Shown: positions 35,042-45,400 of the stretch, piece after piece
How positions within the stretch are numbered: the stretch's first letter is position 1
Layout: every line of letters begins with the position of its first letter
NCBI RefSeq assembly: GCF_027622875.1
Contig: NZ_JAPZVP010000009.1
Location: forward strand, 98,091 to 162,090
Direction: 5' to 3'
DNA: 64,000 bases
DNA from: Glycomyces luteolus
GTDB lineage: Bacteria; Actinomycetota; Actinomycetes; Mycobacteriales; Micromonosporaceae
Notes under the pieces: generated by a model
Told to the model about the DNA's origin: nothing
What the model saw: only the letters and a program-made list of their open reading frames with translations
The model's database searches: none
Position numbers and translations under genes: made by a program

Positions 35042-37376
35042 CCTCCTCGCCGCCGCATGCGCGCGCCTCACCGGACGCACCGATGAGCGGGACGCCGAAC
35101 GGAAACTCAACGGCTGGAGCATCAGGGACTGGCGGAGCGCGCTCCTCGACGTGCCGCTCGACGAGCGCGCCTACGCCGACCGCTTCCTGGTCGATCGGGT
35201 CGTCGAGATCAACCGGCTGTGGACCTGGTGGTCCGCTCCTGAGCCCGACGACCGCGTCACCCCCGAAACCGCCGGCTTCCTTGGGCTGTTCCTGCTTACC
35301 CTGATCTCGATGCACCGCTCGGACCGGATGCGGTACCACGGCGAGGCCTATGAGGCCGTTGCGATCTCAGGCCAGTCGACGGACGCGCTGTGCACGGTGC
35401 TCGTCGCCGATCCCCGTGTGCAGGGCGCCATCAAGCGGCTCTATGCGCCTTCACCGCAGAAGGGCAGGAAGGCGGCGACGGTCTGGGGTCGGGTCGACTT
35501 CAACACCGTGGCCTTTCACCGGGGCGGCACGACCTCGTTCATCCTCACCGTGGACACCGTCCCCCAGCCCGGTGTCCGCACGTCGAAGTACGCCCTCAAG
35601 TGCCTCATCTACCCCTATCTGCGCAATCCGGCGATCGTCAAGGCCACCAACGACTACGACAAAGTATTCGGCGGCGAGCGCGGCGGCGACTCGCCCCTCG
35701 TCGCAGTCTGGGCCAGCCACGACAGCTGGATCATGATGGAGTTCCTCGAAGGGGACACGCTCGCCGACAAGCTCCGGGAGATCGCGAACGGCCGCAAGGA
35801 CCCGAGGTCCGAGCTCCTGCGGCCCGTCGACATCGAGCAGCTGCGCGCCCTCGGCACCCTGCTGCTCAACGCGATGACCGCGCTCGCGGAGGAGGTCGGG
35901 CACCACAACGACCTCACGCCGTCGAACATCATCGTTCAGAAGGAGAACGGCGCCCCGGTCAGAATCAAACTCATCGACCTCGGCGTGAACTTCCTCCACA
36001 CAAGGACGCTCGTCGGAGCCGAATCCCGCGAATCCGTATACATCGCACCGGAAGTCAAGGCCACTGGCAAGGGCGGCGATCTGGCGGACCTGTACTCGGT
36101 CGGCATGGTGCTCATCGCGATCGGCGGGATCCCCCATAGTGCGCCGGGCACGGTTCCCGACCAGTTCTACGTCGCCTCAGTCGGTCTCGCGCGACTCCTC
36201 GAGGACCTGGTCGACGCCGACCCGAAGCAGCGCCTGGCCGTCTCCGGCATCGACCCCGGCCGCGGCCGCTTCGCCGAGATCCGCGACCTCTTCGAGTGCG
36301 AGATCGAAGTGCTGGAAGCGGCCGAGAAGAACAAGCCGAAGACCCCCTACCAGCGGTTGAAGAACCTGCTGCCGGGAGTGAACGCGGTCAATCGCCAGCG
36401 CGAGATCTGGAAGGTCCGCCGCAGACAGGCCAAGCGGATCGACAAGCGGAAGCATCCGATGCGGGCGCACCACCTGCGGCAGGCTCGGGGACTCAAACGC
36501 TGGGCCGTCGCCTGCGCGTTGATATCGTGGGCGACTCTGGCGCTCATCCTGACCTGGTGGTCACGGGACCTCGACTTCTTCTGGCAGGCGAAGTGGGTGG
36601 AGTACGCCAACGGCCTCCTCAACCGCTCGGGGGACCAGAGCGTCCCGTTCCTCGACGACTTCCGGGCCTCGGACTACCCGATCCCGGACGCATGGGGCAA
36701 CCTGCCGGTGCGGATCGTGGCCCTCTCCTATGCGATTCCGGGTCTGCGGCTGTACATGAACATCTTCGCCGACATGACCCCGCGTTCGGCGATCCGCAGG
36801 CGCGGCTGGAAGGGTGTTCGCACGGCCGCGGCCTCGTTCATGATGCGGGGCTCGGCGGTCTACCCGAGCGTGTACATCCTGCTGCCTACGCTGGTGCAGC
36901 GGAAGTGGTGGTTCCTGTTCTCCCCCTTGGGAGTCATCACGGTGGCGACGCTGATCACGGCGTGCCTGTGGTTCGCGCTCGACTCGAACGCCCGCGCCCG
37001 CGCCTGGGACGGCGGCAAGGGCCTCTCGACCGTCCCCAAGGGAGAGATCATGACGTTGCAGCGCCTGGTGTCCTGGCAGCCCACCGCGTGGCTCTACGCC
37101 CTCACGGTGGTCGTCATCGGGATCTTCCTCTACAACGACCGACTGCAGGACGAGCTCATGTACGCGATCGCGATCGCACTGATCAACATCGGCATCCAGA
37201 CGTTCAAGAACACCGGCTCCGACGCGCCGTACGTGCGGGCCGGGCTCGCGCGGGCGATCCTCGCGGCCGAGCGGCTCGACGTCCTGGAGGAGCGGGAGGC
37301 GAAGGCGAAGGCGGCCGGAAAAGCCCCGAAGCCCCGCGCTGATGAGCCGGTGAAGGAGGCGCAGCCGGTCGCCTAG
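35022..37376 (+). CDS. Kinase-like protein with C-terminal multi-pass membrane domain
   Basis: This 784-residue protein has an uncharacterised N-terminal region (1-165), a Hanks-type kinase-like domain (about 165-430), a basic linker, and about five transmembrane helices (roughly 494-515, 610-625, 630-655, 687-705, 711-728). Kinase landmarks: YALKCLI with K193, HHNDLTPSNIIV (HND for HRD, D297, N302), IDLG for DFG (D319) and YIAPEV. The key Lys, Asp, Asn and Asp are kept, so activity is possible, but the usual Lys after the catalytic Asp is Thr and the glycine loop is poor. The topology differs from PknB-type kinases, which have one helix and an external sensor. It overlaps the patatin gene by 20 bases. 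Confidence 0.8.
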   Translation: MANGSVDLLAAACARLTGRTDERDAERKLNGWSIRDWRSALLDVPLDERAYADRFLVDRVVEINRLWTWWSAPEPDDRVTPETAGFLGLFLLTLISMHRSDRMRYHGEAYEAVAISGQSTDALCTVLVADPRVQGAIKRLYAPSPQKGRKAATVWGRVDFNTVAFHRGGTTSFILTVDTVPQPGVRTSKYALKCLIYPYLRNPAIVKATNDYDKVFGGERGGDSPLVAVWASHDSWIMMEFLEGDTLADKLREIANGRKDPRSELLRPVDIEQLRALGTLLLNAMTALAEEVGHHNDLTPSNIIVQKENGAPVRIKLIDLGVNFLHTRTLVGAESRESVYIAPEVKATGKGGDLADLYSVGMVLIAIGGIPHSAPGTVPDQFYVASVGLARLLEDLVDADPKQRLAVSGIDPGRGRFAEIRDLFECEIEVLEAAEKNKPKTPYQRLKNLLPGVNAVNRQREIWKVRRRQAKRIDKRKHPMRAHHLRQARGLKRWAVACALISWATLALILTWWSRDLDFFWQAKWVEYANGLLNRSGDQSVPFLDDFRASDYPIPDAWGNLPVRIVALSYAIPGLRLYMNIFADMTPRSAIRRRGWKGVRTAAASFMMRGSAVYPSVYILLPTLVQRKWWFLFSPLGVITVATLITACLWFALDSNARARAWDGGKGLSTVPKGEIMTLQRLVSWQPTAWLYALTVVVIGIFLYNDRLQDELMYAIAIALINIGIQTFKNTGSDAPYVRAGLARAILAAERLDVLEEREAKAKAAGKAPKPRADEPVKEAQPVA

Positions 37377-37744
37377 TCCGGTTCCTGGCCGTTCGTCTTG
37401 ATCCAGCAGTCCGAGAAGCCCCGGGCGTAGTCCCAGGTCACGTAGTGGGCCGGATCGGGGTCGAAGGCGGGCTCGTGGACCTGCGCGCAGTTGGCCTCCA
37501 GGAGGCCGCGCAGGTTCGCCATGAGCAGGCCCCAGGTGAAGTAGTGGGGTTCGTCGCAGTCCTCGCAGTCGACGACGACGCCGCGGTAGCCCTGCGGATG
37601 CAGGACCTTCTCGAACAGCTCCAGTTCGTGGAGGTCTTCGAGGAGGTCCGCGCGGTCGTCGTCGTCCAGTTCTGGGTCGAACGGGGCGAGCGCCTCCGCG
37701 TGGTCGGGATCGTCGGCGAACGGGTCGCGTGGCTCCTCATACAC
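37373..37744 (-). CDS. DUF5319 family protein
   Basis: This 123-residue acidic protein matches an actinobacterial family: YEEPRDPFADDP at the N-terminus, LFEKVLHPQGYRGVVVDCEDCDEPHYFTW in the middle (with a CxxC) and EPAFDPDPAHYVTWDYARGFSDC at the end. The mycobacterial member (Rv3412) lies next to guaB2 and the sigD locus, and guaB follows here too. GTG at 37744 is chosen because conservation begins there; upstream codons are not conserved in type. Function unknown. It overlaps the end of the convergent kinase-like gene by 4 bases. Confidence 0.85.
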   Translation of the reverse strand: MYEEPRDPFADDPDHAEALAPFDPELDDDDRADLLEDLHELELFEKVLHPQGYRGVVVDCEDCDEPHYFTWGLLMANLRGLLEANCAQVHEPAFDPDPAHYVTWDYARGFSDCWIKTNGQEPD

Positions 37745-37903
37745 AATTACCAGCCTAACCCTTGGCAACGACTTGCCGAGTGAGCGCAGTGCGCGGGCGG
37801 TGACTCCCGGATGCGTGCCAGCCTCGGCTCCGCGTGCTGACACCGCGCGGCGGGCTCGTTAGCATGGGCCGCAAGTCAACCCGCTAACACTGAGGAGACG
37901 GCC

Positions 37904-38095
37904 ATGGACGGCTTGGGCGAGAACGTAGAAGAGATCTTCGACGACGTGGTGGACGGCATCGCGGACGCGGTGACCGACATCGACGCCACCGAGGTCTGGG
38001 AGGACGTCAGCGACGGCGCTTCCGACGCCTGGGAGTCCGTGTCGGAGTCCGACACGTTCGAGACCGTCTCCGAGGAAGTCGAAGACATTCTCTAG
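37904..38095 (+). CDS. Small very acidic protein
   Basis: This 63-residue protein is rich in Asp and Glu (about a third of residues) and lacks Lys and Arg entirely. It is built from short amphipathic phrases such as DVVDGIADAVTDIDA and SESDTFETVSEE. A strong GAGGAGA lies seven bases before the ATG, and codons are GC3-rich, so I think it is expressed. No family is recognised. A 6-bp inverted repeat GTTAGC/GCTAAC (37858-37888) lies just upstream. guaB follows after 150 bases. Confidence 0.6.
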   Translation: MDGLGENVEEIFDDVVDGIADAVTDIDATEVWEDVSDGASDAWESVSESDTFETVSEEVEDIL

Positions 38096-38238
38096 GACAT
38101 ACCGGTCATAGCCGTAACGGGCCTGGAGGCGAAGCCGACAGGCCCGTCCGGTCATCCCCTCAATGCGCGGTGTCTCCGCTGCGAATCACACCCTCAGAGG
38201 ACGTGTGCGCTTCGGAGCGACGCAGGTTACGGCTCTAG

Positions 38239-39816
<1,578 letters not shown>

Positions 39817-39840
39817 TCGGGCCCTGTAGGAGGAGTGACT

Positions 39841-40962
39841 GTGCGGGAATTGGTCGAGATCGGCCCCGGCAAGATCGTGGCGCGGGGCTGGCGGCTGTCC
39901 GAAGTGGCGCTCGTGCCGACCCGGCGTACCCGGGACATCGACGACGTCTCCACCGAATGGCAGCTCGACGCCTACCGGTTCGAGATCCCGGCCATGGCGC
40001 ACCCGTCCGACGCGACGATGAGCCCGGCCTCCGTGATCGAGATGGGCCGCCTCGGCGGCCTCGGCGTCCTCAACGGCGAAGGGCTCTGGTGCCGCTACGT
40101 CGACCCGAGCTCGCTGCTGAAGGAACTCGCGGACACGCCCGCCGAGAACGCCATCGAGCGGCTCCAGGAGATCTACGCGGAACCGGTGAAGCCTGAGCTC
40201 ATCGCGGAGCGGATCGCCGAACTGCGCGCCGGCGGCATCACCACCGCCATCCGCTTCAGCCCGCAGCACACCGCCGAACTCGCGCCGCTCGCGGTCGAGG
40301 CCGGGGTCGACCTGCTGGTCATCCAGGGCACCATCGTCTCGGCGGAGCACGTCTCCTCCAACGGCGACGTCCTGAACCTGAAGCAGTTCATCGCCGACCT
40401 GGACGTCCCGGTCGTCGTGGGCGGGGCCACCAACTACAAGACCGCGATGCACCTGATGCGCACCGGCGCGGCCGGCGTCATCGTCGGCGTCGGCTCCGAC
40501 GACTGGTCCACCACGGACACGGTCCTCGGCATCGACGTCCCGATGGCCTCCGCTGTTGTCGAAGCCGCGGCCGCGCGCCGCGACTACCTCGACGAGACCG
40601 GCGGGCGCTACGTGCACCTCATCGCCGACGGCGAGATGACCAACTCCGGCGCCATCGCCAAGGCCATCGCCTGCGGCGCCGACTCGGTCATGCTCGGCTC
40701 GATCCTCGCGGACGCGGCCGAGTCCCCGGCCGCCGGCGCCTGGTGGCACTCCGCCGCCTCGCACCCGAAGCTCCCGCGCGGCCGCTTCCGCCCGGGCGAC
40801 TCCGGCGACGTCGAGGTTCCCGACCTGGAGGCCATTCTCTACGGGCCCTCCAACTCCTCCGACGGCAGCCAGAACCTCTTCGGAGGCCTTCGCCGGGCCA
40901 TGGCCAAGACCGGCTACACCACGGTCAAGGAATTCCAGAAGGCCAGCCTGGTAACCGCGTAG
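39841..40962 (+). CDS. guaB3: GuaB3 family IMP dehydrogenase-related protein
   Basis: This 373-residue protein has the IMPDH barrel without CBS domains, as usual for GuaB3. RELVEIGPGKIVARGW is the family N-terminus, and DYLDETGGRYVHLIADGEMTNSGAIAKAIACGADSVM the usual C-terminal core. The loop that holds the catalytic Cys in IMPDH reads GVGSDDWSTTDTVLG, with no Cys, so ordinary IMPDH chemistry is unlikely; a similar loop occurs in other actinobacterial GuaB3. GTG at 39841 is chosen over 39835 because AGGAGGAG (39828-39835) needs that spacing. Confidence 0.92.
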   Translation: MRELVEIGPGKIVARGWRLSEVALVPTRRTRDIDDVSTEWQLDAYRFEIPAMAHPSDATMSPASVIEMGRLGGLGVLNGEGLWCRYVDPSSLLKELADTPAENAIERLQEIYAEPVKPELIAERIAELRAGGITTAIRFSPQHTAELAPLAVEAGVDLLVIQGTIVSAEHVSSNGDVLNLKQFIADLDVPVVVGGATNYKTAMHLMRTGAAGVIVGVGSDDWSTTDTVLGIDVPMASAVVEAAAARRDYLDETGGRYVHLIADGEMTNSGAIAKAIACGADSVMLGSILADAAESPAAGAWWHSAASHPKLPRGRFRPGDSGDVEVPDLEAILYGPSNSSDGSQNLFGGLRRAMAKTGYTTVKEFQKASLVTA

Positions 40963-40976
40963 ACGACAAACCAATC

Positions 40977-41010
40977 GAGGCCCGGTCCCGCAACAGCGGG
41001 ACCGGGCCTC
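40977..41010 (+). terminator. Terminator after guaB-guaB3
   Basis: A perfect 15-bp stem (GAGGCCCGGTCCCGC and complement) closes an AACA loop 15 bases after the guaB3 stop. No T-tract. Confidence 0.85.
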
Positions 41011-41025
41011 GGCTCGTCTCAGCGG

Positions 41026-41165
41026 TCAATCGCTCCGCCAAATCGCTGACACATGCACCGCCCAGATGCGCTCGTCGAGCGGCAGCGTGTTGTCGCCGGT
41101 GCGGACGACCAAGCCCAGCTTGGAGCGGTCCCCGAGCTTGTCCCGCAGCCACGTGAGGTGCTCTA
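41026..41165 (-). pseudogene. C-terminal fragment of a DUF4143 (AAA ATPase) protein
   Basis: Reading the minus strand from 41165 gives EHLTWLRDKLGDRSKLGLVV, then RTGDNTLPLDERIWAVHVSAIWRSD and a stop. This is the conserved end of DUF4143-containing AAA ATPases (usual form: H-L-x-W-L-R-D...G-V-V...D-R-I...P-I-S-A-L-W). The other ~350 residues are absent. It is too short to be a gene and is the relic of a deletion next to the guaB3 terminator. Confidence 0.7.
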
Positions 41166-41241
41166 AGTGATCAAACGCGGAACTTGAAGTGATCGAAACG
41201 CGGGATATCCGAGTGGGTCAGCACCGCGGCGGCTTCGGCCG

Positions 41242-42204
41242 TCAAAGCCGAGACTCCTGCAGGAGGTCGGTGAGGAGCTTCCAGGATTTGCGGTCCCTGT
41301 GCCACGCGGCGGCTACGAGTCGGCGTTTGCCGTCGGGGCGGACTTCGTGGATCGCGTCGAGGCGCACCGAGTATTCGAGGTGGTCGTATCCGCGGCGCGG
41401 GTACATCCGGCCTCTGCTCATGCGGCTGGTGGCGATGACCGTCGCGGTTTGCGGATAGTAGACCGTCACCGGGTTGAACAGCAGGGGAAGCCCACCGCCA
41501 ACGATCAGCATGGTCGGCAGCAGGGTCAGCATGCTGGAGTGCTCTCGCACGACGGGCAGCAGCGCCACTCCCGCGCATTCCGCGAGGTACAAGGCAAGGC
41601 CGGCGAGGAACATCCCGAAGAACGGCTTCCGCTTGAACCCGATGCGAATCGCGGCAGGAGCGACCCGAAGGCTCGTGTGTCCGGTGCTGCTCATCCGGAT
41701 CCAGTCCGGGGACGCCAGGTGCTCGCCGTCGGCGAACAGGCCTGCCAGTTCGGCCCAGTCGCCGGGGTGAGCCCACCAGCTGGGGAACGGCAGGCGGGGG
41801 GAGCGGCCATCAGCGTTCGCGTGAATCCGGCCGTCCCTCATCGAGAACGTGACGTCCGAATGTCCGAGTCTCGGATAGGACCGGGCCCACCACCAGCCGC
41901 CCGGGCCGCGAAGCGCCAGTCTGGTCGAGTCGAAGGTGAGGTAGGGCTGCTGGTAGGGCGCGAATGCGCACAGCATCGAGAAGAGCAGGAACACTGCCGA
42001 GAACATGGTGAGCAGGTTCGCCCAATGGAACGGCAGCGCCTTCACCGCAAACGTCAGCGCGCACCACAGTAGGAAGCAGCCGACGGCGACGGCCAGCAGC
42101 CGCGCCCGGTGGTACCGGATCGTGAACGTCGCCGCAGTGGGTGATGCGATGCCGGACGGTTCGGGCGGCGGCTCAGGGTTCTGGGGTTCGAGGGGCGACG
42201 CCAT
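41242..42204 (-). CDS. Four-helix membrane protein of unknown function
   Basis: This ~320-residue protein has a pair of helices near its N-terminus (about 35-58 and 63-85), a soluble middle rich in Trp/Arg/Pro and a second helix pair (about 190-215 and 220-240) before a soluble basic C-terminal region. The two similar halves each follow helices with a strand-rich region containing SMRDGRIHAN or SRGRMYPRRGYDHLEYSVR, suggesting a PH-like duplication. Start is uncertain: ATG 42204 has conserved-looking context, but an in-frame GTG at 42372 would add a Pro/Lys-rich 56-residue N-terminus. Divergent from the cyclase gene. Confidence 0.6.
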   Translation of the reverse strand: MASPLEPQNPEPPPEPSGIASPTAATFTIRYHRARLLAVAVGCFLLWCALTFAVKALPFHWANLLTMFSAVFLLFSMLCAFAPYQQPYLTFDSTRLALRGPGGWWWARSYPRLGHSDVTFSMRDGRIHANADGRSPRLPFPSWWAHPGDWAELAGLFADGEHLASPDWIRMSSTGHTSLRVAPAAIRIGFKRKPFFGMFLAGLALYLAECAGVALLPVVREHSSMLTLLPTMLIVGGGLPLLFNPVTVYYPQTATVIATSRMSRGRMYPRRGYDHLEYSVRLDAIHEVRPDGKRRLVAAAWHRDRKSWKLLTDLLQESRL

Positions 42205-42408
42205 ATGCGGGGCTTTCGGGTTCGGAGCCTTGAGGGTTCGGCTCGTGCCAGCGGATTTTATCGGGGTGGGCGCATTGGTGGGTTCTGCTGGGGCGTCCGG
42301 TTCGGGCTTGGCGGGGTGGGCCTTTTGGCTGATCGGGTGGTCGGTCTCTAGGGCATTTGTGCCCCTGCACACAGGGATCTGTCAGCTAGGCCACGTATCC
42401 TTGCGAGC

Positions 42409-42486
42409 GTGAAGCGCAAGAACCACCCCATTCCCACAAGGAGTGGGGAACAACACACCCTGCCCCCGGCGTTGGTGCTGCTGTGA
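42409..42486 (+). CDS. Short leader peptide frame overlapping the cyclase start
   Basis: A 25-codon frame beginning GTG AAG CGC AAG stops at TGA 42484-42486, which overlaps the GTG start of the cyclase gene as GTGA. The downstream start has no ribosome binding site of its own, so re-initiation after this leader is plausible. A TATCCT hexamer (42396-42401) seven bases before the leader start would make the mRNA leaderless. Confidence 0.35.
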   Translation: MKRKNHPIPTRSGEQHTLPPALVLL

Positions 42487-45400
42487 CCTGCCCATTCTGC
42501 TCCGTGCCCACCGTGCCCGGCGCGCGCTACTGCCATAACTGCGGAGCACCCCTCTCCCCGGAGGCGACCTCCCCGCAGACGGAGCGCCGCTATGTCACGG
42601 TGCTCTTCGCCGACCTCTCCGACTTCACCACCTGGTCTGAAAGTCTCGACCCTGAGCGGGTTTCATCCGTTACCGACCGTTTGCTGGCGGAATGCGTTAC
42701 TGCCGTCAACGAGTTCGGCGGGCACGTGGACAAGCTCATGGGCGACGGCCTCATGGCCGTGTTCGGCGCTCCGCTGTCGCACGAAGACGACGCCGAACGC
42801 GCCGTCCGCGCCGCTCAGGCCATGCAGAAACGGGTGCGTCGTCTCCTCAAAGCCGAGTCCGGTGGTGGCCTTCCCATCGGACTTCGCATTGGGCTGCGCT
42901 CCGGCCTCGTCGTCGCGGGCATGCAGGCGAACCTCGAGTACACGGTCATCGGCGACACCGTGAACACCGCTTCTCGCATCTGCGCGATCGCCTCCGTCGG
43001 CACCATCTGGGCCGGCGAGGAGACCATGCGCTCCACCAAGCACGCCGCCGCCTGGCGCCGCCTCACTCCCGTGCGCCTCAAGGGAAAGCGTGAGCCGGTC
43101 GAGGTGTTCCAGCTCCTGGGTCTCGAGGACGAGCCCGGGACGCGGGCCAGCCTCGGGGACACCGCCCCGTTCATCGGACGCGATGCCGAGATCGGCCGTG
43201 TCAACGGGCGCCTCGAGGCCGTCATCGACCGCGGCGAACCCCTGGTACTCATCCACACCGCTGAAGCGGGCATGGGGAAGACCCGGTTCGCACGGGAAGT
43301 GCGGACCGTCGCCACCGAGCGCGGCGCGCGTGTCCTGACCGTTCGCGTCGCTCCTTACGGCGAGGGCCGTCGGTTCGGGCCGCTGGCTGATCTGGTCCGC
43401 AAGGCCGCCGGTCTTCGATTCGATGACGACCGCGCCACCGCTGAAGCGAAGCTTCGGCGGATCGCCGACGGGCACGCCGATCACGGCGAATGCCGTCTCA
43501 ACATCACGCTGCTCCTCGGGCTGCTCGGACATGGACGACCCGGGGCCGCCGACCGCGTCGGCGGTTTCACCGGCCAGCAGTCCGACGCCTACACGATCCC
43601 CGAGGCGGTCGCGGAGCTCATCACGCACATGGCCACCCAGGGCCCGCTGGTCCTGAACATCGACGACCTGCACACTGCTTCAGCGGCCGGTATCGATGCG
43701 CTCGGCGTCGCTCTCTCCAAGATCCACGGGCCCGTGCTCGTGCTGCTGTACGGGCGGCCCGAACTGACCCGGTCCTCCGGTGTCCTCACCCGCATCTCCG
43801 AGGCCGAAGTCCACCCGCTCCCGCCGCTCGCCGGCGCCGACGCCGCGCGTCTGCTCCGCGAGTTCCTCGGCGGCGGGCGCATGCCCAAGCCCGACGAGGA
43901 CCGCCTGCTCGGCTTCGCGCAAGGCAACCCGTACTACCTCGCCGAACTGGTCACCCTGCTCACCGAGCAGCGACTGCTCTCCGGCGACGGCGAGCACTGG
44001 CGCCTCGCCGCCGGATCGCTGACCGGGCGCGTGCTCTCCCGCGACCTCGCGCAGGTCCTCGGCGCCCGCATCGACGCGCTCACCCCCGCGGCCCGCGCGC
44101 TCCTGCGCGCCGCCTCGATCTTCGGCGACGCCGTGCCCCCCGAGGCCGCGCAGCTGCTCGAAAAAGAGGTCCCCGGCGAGTTCGACACCGCCCTCCAGGA
44201 ACTCCTCGACCGCCGCATGCTGCGCCGACGCTCCTACGGCGGCTACCGCTTCGTCACCCCGCTGCTGCGGCAGGCCGCCTACGCGCCCATCGGCAAAGCC
44301 GACGCCGCGCACGCGCACGCCGAGATCGCCCGCTGGGCCGCCGACACCGAACTCGAAGGCCAGAGCGCCGACGACCTCGTGGTCTTCCACGCCGAGCAGG
44401 CCGTCACCCTCGCCAAGGAAGTCGAGATCGAGGCGATCGACGAGGTCTGGAACGTCCTCCCGCTCGCGGTCGAGGCCGTCCGCAAGCAGGCCGCCCGCGC
44501 CATGGACGCCTCCGAGCCCGAGCGCGCCGTCGCGCTTCTCAACGACGTGGAACGCCTTGCGCCCCTGTCGTTCGACGACCGCCTCCTGCGAGGCCGGGCC
44601 CTGACCCGTCTGGGCCGCACCATGGAAGCCGAGTCCGAGATCGAGGGCCTCGCCATCGACATCGGCCTCATCGTCCCCAGCGACGACCACGAGGAGCACC
44701 CGTCCGGCCGGCTCTTCGGCGACGACTTCGCCGAGGACGAGGCCGAACTCGTCGCCCAGCTGCTGCTCCTGCGCGGGCGCCTCCACCGGTACAAGGGCGA
44801 GCTCCAGGACGCGCGCACCGCCTGGACCGCGGCCCTCGCGCTCTCGAGGCGCGAAGGGCTCGCCGGGCCGCGCTGCGACGCGCAGTGCCGCATCGGCCTG
44901 CTCGACTTCCTCGCCGGGCACCTGTCCGAAGCGGAGGCCCGCTTCCTCGACGCCTACGACACCGCGTTCGGCGTCGGCGACGACAAGCGGCTCGCCTGGG
45001 CCCTCCAGCACCGCGCGTGGGTCCTCGTCGCCCGCGGCGACTTCGACGGCGCCGACGACGTGCTCCGCGAAGCGGCGAAAGCCTTCGCGCGCCAAATGGA
45101 CCTGGTCGGCCGGGCCTGGGTGCGCGGCGTCTCCGCGTTCGCGCTGCTCATGGCCGGGCGCTTCACCGAGGCGAAGCGACTGTCCGACGTGTTCATGCCG
45201 ATCGGCGAGCGCTCGGGCGACGTGTTCGCCGTCGGGCTCCTGCGCGCCATCGGCGCCGCCGCCCAAGTGGCCCTTGGGCATCCGGAAGGCGCCGACATCG
45301 CCGCGCGGGCGTCCTTCCGCGACTTCGAGCGCATCGACGACGACTGGGGCCGCGGCTTCGCGAAATACGTGCGGGCCCTCGCCGCCCGCTCGATCGGCGC

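Noticed and set aside
33908-37376. CBASS-like defence operon
   Set aside because: There is no CD-NTase, HORMA or TRIP13-like gene near the patatin; the cyclase 5 kb downstream is class III and belongs to a separate unit.
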